A DNA stretch of 5,754 nt from Ruminococcaceae bacterium UBA2806 (GTDB taxonomy: Bacteria; Bacillota; Clostridia; Oscillospirales; Acutalibacteraceae), in contig DEHG01000031.1 in the NCBI GenBank assembly GCA_002351795.1, positions 19,312-25,065 of the forward strand, written 5' to 3'. The notes beneath the pieces were generated by a model. That model searched no databases. It was not told the DNA's origin and saw only the letters and a list, made by a program, of their open reading frames with translations. A program made the translations under genes and the position numbers. This document shows, in pieces, positions 1 to 4,057 of this stretch. How positions within the stretch are numbered: position 1 is the stretch's first letter; each line of letters opens with the position of its first letter.

Positions 1-200
1 CCAATAAAGCCCGGATACATATCAGCGCCCTGAAAATCCCTGCGGAGAATATTGTATTTCGGCATATTTATCATTTTACCGAAGTCGATTATTTTCCCTT
101 CCTTGATATACATATATCCCTTATCAATGACTTCATTTTTGTCATTCATTGTATGGATCCTGACATTTGTCAGCATAATCTGCTGAATATAATTAAACAT
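1..200 (-). CDS. Amidohydrolase-family protein, N-terminal part (cut by window edge)
   Basis: About 66 codons can be read from the ATG at 198-200 to the window edge with no stop. The translation starts MFNYIQQIMLTNVRIHTMND, continues with a segment reading VIDKGYMYIKEGKIIDFG, and ends near QGADMYPGFI. This is the usual N-terminal pattern of metal-dependent amidohydrolases such as imidazolonepropionase-like or dihydroorotase-like enzymes. In that pattern a small beta-sandwich strand (N.RI.T) is followed by G.I...GKI...G and then PGFID.H.H. The metal-binding HxH motif would lie just beyond the window, so substrate and catalytic competence cannot be judged. A GAAAGG lies 11 bases before the ATG, which is rather far for a ribosome binding site. 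A later in-frame ATG at residue 9 has no binding site, so I kept the first. The gene begins only 17 bases after the U-run of the yabR terminator, and no promoter of its own is evident. Confidence 0.75.
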   Translation of the reverse strand, partial: MFNYIQQIMLTNVRIHTMNDKNEVIDKGYMYIKEGKIIDFGKMINMPKYNILRRDFQGADMYPGFI

Positions 201-217
201 CCTTACATTTTCCTTTC

Positions 218-249
218 AAAAAAATCGGAGAGTCTCATAAGACGCTCCG
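218..249 (-). terminator. Intrinsic terminator after yabR
   Basis: On the minus strand CGGAG-c-GTCT, loop TATG, AGAC-t-CTCCG forms a GC-rich stem with one internal mismatch. It is followed after a single A by seven T residues (positions 218-224). It begins 7 bases after the yabR stop codon and is a textbook Rho-independent terminator for the divIC-yabR unit. Confidence 0.9.
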
Positions 250-256
250 AATAAAA

Positions 257-718
257 TCACTGTTTAGAAGAATTTCCCCTGCGGGAATATCCGCCTCTTT
301 TGTTTTCCATCCGCTTAAGATCAGACATTTTTTCATCACTTGTCTGCTTAAATTTTGAAAGCATATCCTCAAAGCTGGAAGGTTCGCTCTTTTTAGACGC
401 CTGCCATTCATAATTACCCGGACGTGGTGTATATGGTTTCTGCTGTGTTTTTTGTTTCTGAAAATTAGTGGGTTTCTTTTGCTGTGACAGAGCTTTTTTT
501 ATAGATAGACTTATCTTTCCGTCCTCTCCTATAGTAAGCACCTTAACTTTTACCGTCTGACCCTCGGTAAGGAAATCTTTGATATCGCTTACATATGTCG
601 GAGCTACCTCAGATATATGCACCATACCGGTCTTTCCGTCTTCAAGATCAACAAAAGCACCGAATTTTGTTATTCCGGTTACCTTACCTTCAACAATCAT
701 TCCAACCTCAAGATTCAT
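257..718 (-). CDS. yabR: S1-domain RNA-binding protein, YabR-like
   Basis: This is a 153-residue protein with an N-terminal S1 (OB-fold) RNA-binding domain at about residues 4-74. Recognisable S1 signatures are GKVTGITKFGAFVDL, GMVHISEV and DGKISLSIKKA. A low-complexity, Q/K/P-rich linker spans about residues 77-112. The conserved YabR-type tail follows, with FEDMLSKFKQTSDEKMSDLKR and a basic KRGG ending. The family is linked to the general stress protein 13/YabR group, and its RNA target is not firmly known. I start it at the ATG at 716-718 because MNLEVG... matches where the family usually begins. The reading frame stays open up to a TTG at 742 that overlaps the divIC stop. AGGAG lies 14 bases before the ATG, longer than usual, so the TTG start cannot be fully excluded. 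It follows divIC as in Bacillus subtilis and probably shares its transcript. Confidence 0.9.
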   Translation of the reverse strand: MNLEVGMIVEGKVTGITKFGAFVDLEDGKTGMVHISEVAPTYVSDIKDFLTEGQTVKVKVLTIGEDGKISLSIKKALSQQKKPTNFQKQKTQQKPYTPRPGNYEWQASKKSEPSSFEDMLSKFKQTSDEKMSDLKRMENKRGGYSRRGNSSKQ

Positions 719-738
719 ACTGAATTTGCTTTCTCCTC

Positions 739-1077
739 TCAATCACCGGCTATGTTTACAAATACAACTTCACCGTTTTTTACATAATCCAGATCCTCAC
801 GGGCGATCTTCTCCACATATCCGGAAAAAGCTTTATCATCATTCCTGTCAACAGCGTCTGCAACCTTTTTCAATTCTGCATTTTTCTGTTTCTGAGTAAA
901 TATCTTATCTCCTATATGAGTAAGCTCATCTCCGGCGTTCTTAATACGGATCTGCAGGTCAACCATTAAAAACAATGAGTACAGTGTAATGACTATCAAT
1001 ACAATATAAACAAGTATACCCCTGTTATTTTTAATCTTGCGAATACGGTGTGACTTCTTCGCAGATTTTTCTTTCAT
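739..1077 (-). CDS. divIC: Cell-division protein DivIC / septum formation initiator (FtsB-like)
   Basis: This 112-residue bitopic membrane protein has a basic cytoplasmic N-terminus (KKSHRIRKIKNNR). A single membrane span lies at about residues 21-39 (ILVYIVLIVITLYSLFLMV), followed by an extracytoplasmic coiled-coil stretch to about residue 75. The family-typical C-terminal motif reads YVEKIAREDLDYVKNGEVVF. DivIC/FtsB proteins join FtsL and DivIB/FtsQ in the division complex, and in Bacillus also act at the sporulation septum. The frame opens further upstream, to an ATG at 1125, but that ATG lies beside the -10 box of a good SigA-like promoter. The transcript would therefore start inside the longer frame. 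The ATG at 1075-1077 has a GGATGGTGA ribosome-binding sequence just before it and is my chosen start. The stop codon lies next to yabR, suggesting one transcript. Its position between yabQ and yabR matches Bacillus. Confidence 0.9.
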   Translation of the reverse strand: MKEKSAKKSHRIRKIKNNRGILVYIVLIVITLYSLFLMVDLQIRIKNAGDELTHIGDKIFTQKQKNAELKKVADAVDRNDDKAFSGYVEKIAREDLDYVKNGEVVFVNIAGD

Positions 1078-1113
1078 GATATCACCATCCATACTATAAT
1101 CAACCGTACCATT

Positions 1114-1142
1114 ATTATACATCATTCCACACTTTCATGCAA
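1114..1142 (-). promoter_or_regulatory. SigA-type promoter for divIC-yabR
   Basis: The minus strand reads TTGCAT (1137-1142), a 17-base spacer, then a perfect TATAAT (1114-1119). The -35 matches consensus in its TTG half only. The expected start of transcription falls near 1107, about 30 bases before the chosen divIC ATG. This would allow vegetative expression of divIC independently of the sporulation genes upstream. Confidence 0.7.
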
Positions 1143-1205
1143 GGAAAAATAATATACTTTTTTAATTTTTTTACATTTTATATTTCTCTTACATGAATCA
1201 TCTAA

Positions 1206-1571
1206 TTATTTGTGACTGTATTTGGTAAATTTAGCAAAAAACGTATAAATTTTATTCTTTATTCTGATACAGAAACTTCCTACAATGCATTTTATTGTCC
1301 TGCCAATAAAAAAATAAAGCAATACAAAGCTTATTATTTCCGCAGCAACAACATAGGATCTTATTTTTCCCTCAGTAAGAGATGCAGAGTAGAGAAAATT
1401 AATGATAAAAACAGATATCATAAAAATCATATCAATAAAGAATAAACCGAGTTTCCCCGGCGGGAACATCTCTCTTATCACAGAAATAATAAAATACATT
1501 ATTTCGATAAAAGCCCCTAAAGCAAATGCCCAGAGAAATGCTGTCGTCTGTTGTGCAGTTGTCAGTTCCAT
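1206..1571 (-). CDS. yabQ: Spore cortex biosynthesis membrane protein YabQ
   Basis: This 121-residue integral membrane protein has three likely spans at about residues 10-32, 42-62 and 72-93. A short basic, lysine-rich cytoplasmic tail ends in KYSHK. The opening, with TTAQQTTAFLWAFALGAFIE, and the amphipathic REMFPPGK loop fit the YabQ family. In Bacillus subtilis YabQ sits in the outer forespore membrane and is needed for spore cortex formation. Its exact activity is unknown. The Bacillus protein has a longer C-terminal part, so this one looks like a shortened, core-only form. AGGTAGGG, overlapping the end of yabP, precedes the ATG at a good distance. The gap to the yabP stop is only 7 bases, so the pair is surely cotranscribed. 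The identification rests on membrane topology plus gene order more than on strong motifs. Confidence 0.85.
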   Translation of the reverse strand: MELTTAQQTTAFLWAFALGAFIEIMYFIISVIREMFPPGKLGLFFIDMIFMISVFIINFLYSASLTEGKIRSYVVAAEIISFVLLYFFIGRTIKCIVGSFCIRIKNKIYTFFAKFTKYSHK

Positions 1572-1578
1572 AAAGTCC

Positions 1579-1845
1579 CTACCTGAACAGTTTACTCAGA
1601 AAGCCGCCCTTTTCGCCCGGATTATCCTGATAGATAAGGGCGTCCACGCTGCCTTCCATATGAAGCTCGCCCGTTTCCTGGACAAAGCTGTTTATATGAA
1701 GACCTTCACCCTCAACATTCAATGTTCCAAGCAGCGTACTCAGAACTATTTTATCCTCGCTGAAACGGGCGACATCCTTTACACCGGTAATATTGAGCTT
1801 TTTACGGTTCTCAAGTATCATATTCTGTCTGTTATGCTCCTCCAT
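1579..1845 (-). CDS. yabP: Sporulation protein YabP
   Basis: This is an 88-residue soluble protein of the YabP family. The recognisable pattern is LENRKKLNITGVKDVARFSE, then KIVLSTLLGTLNVEGEGLHI, then ETGELHMEGSVDALIY. It has a beta-rich body and a short basic C-terminus (GGFLSKLFR). In Bacillus subtilis YabP is a mother-cell sporulation protein. The related YqfC carries the same domain, but the partner yabQ downstream favours YabP here. The frame remains open nine codons further upstream to a TTG. The ATG at 1843-1845 is chosen because a perfect GGAGGT lies six bases before it. A SigE-like promoter precedes the gene at a distance that gives a short leader. Confidence 0.92.
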   Translation of the reverse strand: MEEHNRQNMILENRKKLNITGVKDVARFSEDKIVLSTLLGTLNVEGEGLHINSFVQETGELHMEGSVDALIYQDNPGEKGGFLSKLFR

Positions 1846-1851
1846 AAAAAG

Positions 1852-1857
1852 ACCTCC
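1852..1857 (-). promoter_or_regulatory. Ribosome binding site that fixes the yabP start
   Basis: GGAGGT on the minus strand lies six bases before the ATG at 1845. It sits inside the longer open frame beginning with TTG at 1872, so the upstream codons are leader, not protein. Confidence 0.85.
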
Positions 1858-1873
1858 ACATTGTTTATACAAT

Positions 1874-1902
1874 AATCTATGCAGAGGTAAGCCTCATTAT
1901 TC
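1874..1902 (-). promoter_or_regulatory. Candidate SigE promoter for yabP-yabQ
   Basis: The minus strand reads GAATAAT (1896-1902), a 14-base spacer, then CATAGATT (1874-1881). This closely resembles the mother-cell SigE pattern (ATA-containing -35 and CATACAnT -10), with one clear -10 mismatch (G for C). The predicted transcript would begin near 1867, about ten bases before the yabP binding site. yabP is SigE-controlled in Bacillus, so the match is expected. The spacer contains a small inverted repeat, GAGG-CTTA-CCTC. Confidence 0.6.
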
Positions 1903-2011
1903 AGTAAAATGTGCTGCCCGAATATGAGTATACTTCATGTGTATATATTCAGCTCTGTATAAACATCATGTTTTAGTGCACAGCTTCTCTGAAAACCTGC
2001 ATCTCACAGAA
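1903..2011. other. Gene-free, AT-rich spacer between the ssrA terminator and the yabP promoter
   Basis: No open frame with a ribosome binding site was found on either strand. The longest minus-strand candidate is about 14 codons and has no such site. A second weak SigE-like pair (AATATA near 1940-1950 and CATATT near 1920-1925, minus strand) and an 8-base palindrome AGTATACT at 1927-1934 are present. Neither is convincing alone. Confidence 0.4.
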
Positions 2012-2080
2012 TTCCATAAAACAGACAAAGACCCCGGACCATTAAAGTCAGCATACAATGCCGGCTTATGATCCGGGGTC
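2012..2080 (-). terminator. Long-stem terminator after tmRNA
   Basis: On the minus strand GACCCCGGATC (2070-2080) pairs with GGTCCGGGGTC (2030-2040) over 11 base pairs including one G-U. The 29-base loop can itself fold, GCCGGCAT against ATGCTGAC, imperfectly. A T-rich but interrupted tail (TTTGTCTGTTTT) follows. It begins 11 bases after the tmRNA 3' end and probably ends ssrA transcription, separating it from yabP. Confidence 0.75.
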
Positions 2081-2091
2081 ATAAAAATCTA

Positions 2092-2445
2092 TGGAGGTGA
2101 GGAGAATCGAACTCCTGTCCGAAAGGCGATCCGGTCGGTTTTCTCCGAGCGCAGTCTGTGTACAAGGATTCCCCCCGCTGCGTACCCACAGACAGGTCCG
2201 CAGCTTCGGTAGTCTTTAGTTCATGACAGAAGTCAAGACATTCTTCTGTTCACGTTCACCACTAAGTCGACGCCTGTATAAAGCCGTGGTACTCTATATA
2301 CAAACGCTTGCCAGATTAAGCGGCAAGGGCAACAGGTTTAGTGTTGTCGTTTATTATTTAAAGATTTACGGATTTTATAGCGGTTCCGCAATGCCGCTGC
2401 TCGCTTGCCGGCGTTCTCTCCCCCCGTCGAAACCATTGCACCCCC
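2092..2445 (-). ncRNA. ssrA: Transfer-messenger RNA (tmRNA)
   Basis: This RNA rescues stalled ribosomes together with SmpB, adding a degradation tag to the unfinished protein. The mature 5' end GGGGGTG (2439-2445) is followed by the hallmark ATGGTTTCGACGGGG. The 3' end CACCTCC plus discriminator A (2092-2099) completes a seven-pair acceptor stem. G3-U70 is the wobble pair recognised by alanyl-tRNA synthetase. The T-arm AGGAG-TTCGATT-CTCCT is intact next to it. CCA is not encoded; TAG follows, so it must be added after processing. The length is about 354 bases, normal for a one-piece tmRNA. The tag frame lies at 2316-2351. The gene sits 59 bases behind the smpB stop and has a candidate promoter in that gap. 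Confidence 0.97.
2316..2351 (-). other. tmRNA tag-peptide reading frame
   Basis: The internal frame AAC GAC AAC ... GCC GCT TAA encodes NDNTKPVALAA followed by a stop. With the alanine from the charged tmRNA the full tag would be ANDNTKPVALAA. The ALAA ending is the classic ClpXP-type degron. I place the resume codon at AAC (2349-2351) because the five bases before it, TAATA, resemble the TAGTC and TAACT that precede the resume codons of Escherichia coli and Bacillus subtilis. The alternative is one codon earlier, ATA, which would add an isoleucine. Confidence 0.85.
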
Positions 2446-2472
2446 GTATATAACAGCCCGCAGCTTCATCAT

Positions 2473-2501
2473 ATTATCATATGCATAAGCTCCGAGCTGA
2501 A
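2473..2501 (-). promoter_or_regulatory. Candidate promoter of ssrA
   Basis: In the smpB-ssrA gap the minus strand reads TTCAGC (2496-2501), a 17-base spacer, then GATAAT (2473-2478). The -10 is good (5 of 6) and the -35 is poor. Transcription would start about 20 bases before the mature 5' end, consistent with RNase P trimming. A short palindrome AGCTCGGAGCT falls within and next to the -35 box. Confidence 0.45.
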
Positions 2502-2504
2502 TTA

Positions 2505-2972
2505 TTATCTGTTTCTTTCTTTTACTGCTCTATCTATATCACGCTTTGCCTGTCTCTGAGCCATATCCTCACGCTTGTCATATAGTTTTTTACCCTTGCA
2601 AAGACCAAGCTTCATCTTGACCTTCGAGCCTTTGAAGTAAAGCGCAAGCGGAATAAGCGAATGACCGTCCTGCTTGACTATACCAAAAAGTCTGAGTATC
2701 TCCTGCTTGTGCATGAGCAGACGGCGTACACGCATAGGATCACGGTTGAAGATATTCCCCTGTTCATAGGGACTGATGTGCATTCCTTTGACCCACAGTT
2801 CTCCGTCATCAACAGAACACCATGCATCCTTGAGATTCACTCTGCCCTCTCTCAGGGATTTTACCTCTGTACCGCAAAGCTCTATGCCTGCCTCATATGT
2901 TTCAAGAACAAAATAATCGTGGTATGCCTTCTTATTCTGAGCAATTGTATTATCAGGTTGTTTTTTTGCCAT
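2505..2972 (-). CDS. smpB: SsrA-binding protein SmpB
   Basis: This 155-residue OB-fold protein binds the tRNA-like part of tmRNA and places it in the empty A site of a stalled ribosome. Family signatures are all present. They are NKKAYHDYFVLETYEAGIEL (13-32), the GTEVKSLREGRVNLKDA block (34-50), HISPYEQGNIFNRDPMRVRRLLMHK, IPLALYFKGSKVKMKLG, and GKKLYDKRE. The basic C-terminal tail (KRDIDRAVKERNR) enters the mRNA channel. The length is normal. The frame is open four codons further to a GTG at 2984. I prefer the ATG at 2970-2972 because MAKK is a common beginning and GGTGGT stands just before it, although the spacing of four bases is short. The gene starts 15 bases after the recR stop, so it is probably part of the ybaB-recR transcript. 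Confidence 0.96.
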   Translation of the reverse strand: MAKKQPDNTIAQNKKAYHDYFVLETYEAGIELCGTEVKSLREGRVNLKDAWCSVDDGELWVKGMHISPYEQGNIFNRDPMRVRRLLMHKQEILRLFGIVKQDGHSLIPLALYFKGSKVKMKLGLCKGKKLYDKREDMAQRQAKRDIDRAVKERNR

Positions 2973-2987
2973 AATGACCACCACAAA

Positions 2988-3593
2988 TCACAATTCACAT
3001 CTGGAATCCAGCGACCTTGACAATGTGACCTCATCTGCATACTGCAGCTCTGCACCGACAGACAGACCATAGCCGAGCCTTGTTACCTTAACTCCGAGCG
3101 GCTTCAGAAGCTTTGAAACATAGATGGCCGTAGCTTCTCCGGCAACAGAAGGATCTGTAGCCATGATGACCTCTTTTACACTGCCGTTTTTTACTCGTTC
3201 GACAAGAGAATCTATGCCGAGATCAGATGGTTTCAGCCTCATTGACGGCGAAAGCAGACCATGCAGAACATGGTATTTGCAGTTAAGCACACCGCTTCTT
3301 TCAAACGATATAATATCCCTCGGCTTTTCGACCACACAGATCACGCTTTCATCCCTGCCCTCATCTGAGCAGATATAGCAGACTTCCTTGTCCGTATAAT
3401 TGCCGCAGACACTGCAGCGATGAATTTTCTCATGAACCGTCATGATCGACCCGACAAGCTTATCAATTTCCTTATCGTCCATTCCGACAATATGATAGGC
3501 TATTCTTTCCGCAGTCTTTCTGCCTACTCCGGGCAAACTGTGTATGCGGTCGGTAAGCTCCTCAAATGAAGGTATCGGTATATATCCCGCCAT
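2988..3593 (-). CDS. recR: Recombination mediator protein RecR
   Basis: This 201-residue RecR works with RecO and RecF in loading RecA at single-stranded gaps and forms a ring-shaped clamp on DNA. Domains in order: a helix-hairpin-helix at about residues 17-36 (SLPGVGRKTAERIAYHI); a four-cysteine zinc site (C60, C63, C72, C75); a Toprim domain from about 80 to 175 with acidic residues E89 and D147 (ATDPSVAGEATA); and the C-terminal YADEVTLSRSLDSRCEL motif, a Walker-B-like region. All key residues are intact and the length matches the family. The ATG lies 2 bases after the ybaB stop (TGATAATG) and no good ribosome binding site precedes it. Translational coupling to ybaB is therefore likely. 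ybaB-recR pairing downstream of dnaX is a widely conserved bacterial arrangement. Confidence 0.97.
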   Translation of the reverse strand: MAGYIPIPSFEELTDRIHSLPGVGRKTAERIAYHIVGMDDKEIDKLVGSIMTVHEKIHRCSVCGNYTDKEVCYICSDEGRDESVICVVEKPRDIISFERSGVLNCKYHVLHGLLSPSMRLKPSDLGIDSLVERVKNGSVKEVIMATDPSVAGEATAIYVSKLLKPLGVKVTRLGYGLSVGAELQYADEVTLSRSLDSRCEL

Positions 3594-3595
3594 TA

Positions 3596-3946
3596 TCAGA
3601 ACAGACCGGGAACGTTAAGACCGCCGGAAATCTTATCCATCGTTTCAGCCTTTTCATCTCTTGCATTGCGGATAGCCTCATTGACAGCCGCAATAACAAG
3701 ATCGCTGAGCATATCTATATCCTCGGGATCAACAACATCCTTGCTTATCTCAAGAGACTTGATCTCAAGGCTGCCCTTAACAACAGCTGTTACAGCTCCG
3801 CCGCCTGCTGTTGCGCTGTATTCCTTTTCATCAAGCTCCTTGCTTGCAGCATCCATTTCCTCCTGCATCTTCTGTGCCTGACGTGCAAGCTGCTGGATAT
3901 TTGTATTTCCTCCGTTGCTGTAACCCTTTGGTAATCTTGCTTTCAT
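3596..3946 (-). CDS. ybaB: Nucleoid-associated protein YbaB/EbfC
   Basis: This 116-residue small DNA-binding protein typically forms dimers. An N-terminal helix with IQQLARQAQKMQEEMDAASKEL (about 17-38) leads into the conserved core YSATAGGGAVTAVVKGSLEIKSLEIS and VVDPEDIDMLSDLVIAAVNEAI. A glycine-rich end, SGGLNVPGLF, follows. About 16 residues rich in G and N precede the usual family beginning. The start is nevertheless clear, since GGAGGT lies seven bases before the ATG at 3944-3946. The dnaX-ybaB-recR order is conserved across many bacteria (yaaK in Bacillus). Its precise role in nucleoid organisation or DNA repair is not settled. It is separated from dnaX by 111 bases, so it may have its own promoter. 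Confidence 0.95.
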   Translation of the reverse strand: MKARLPKGYSNGGNTNIQQLARQAQKMQEEMDAASKELDEKEYSATAGGGAVTAVVKGSLEIKSLEISKDVVDPEDIDMLSDLVIAAVNEAIRNARDEKAETMDKISGGLNVPGLF

Positions 3947-3989
3947 TTTAATGACCTCCGTTAATATTAATATTTTTGTTTTTTATTAG

Positions 3990-4020
3990 CTTATAAATAA
4001 ATTGACTTTTGGATACTCAA
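3990..4020 (-). promoter_or_regulatory. Weak candidate promoter for ybaB-recR-smpB
   Basis: The 111-base dnaX-ybaB gap is AT-rich. The minus strand offers TTGAGT (4015-4020) with TATAAG (3990-3995), but the spacer is 19 bases. With a standard 17-base spacer the -10 would be the poorer TTTATA. No convincing GC-rich terminator follows dnaX, so readthrough is also possible. Confidence 0.3.
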
Positions 4021-4057
4021 AAAAGCTTTATTAAGTTTTTCCGGATCCAAGAGTTTT

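Noticed and set aside
1402..1875. 157-codon open frame on the plus strand
   Set aside because: Antisense to yabP and yabQ, which match known families and have proper binding sites. The translation is unlike any family I know.
1927..1934. Palindrome AGTATACT as a possible operator
   Set aside because: Only eight bases, with flanks that do not extend the symmetry, in an AT-rich spacer. Chance is sufficient.
2223..2453. 76-codon open frame on the plus strand
   Set aside because: It lies wholly antisense to the tmRNA gene, has no family resemblance and no ribosome binding site. The tmRNA explains the sequence.
2882..3070. 62-codon minus-strand frame across the recR-smpB junction
   Set aside because: Out of frame with both genes and explained by them.
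4000..4057. Hairpin downstream of dnaX as a terminator
   Set aside because: TTGGAT and ATCCAA can pair, but around a long AT-rich loop. The inner A/T stem needs a bulge and no proper U-run follows.
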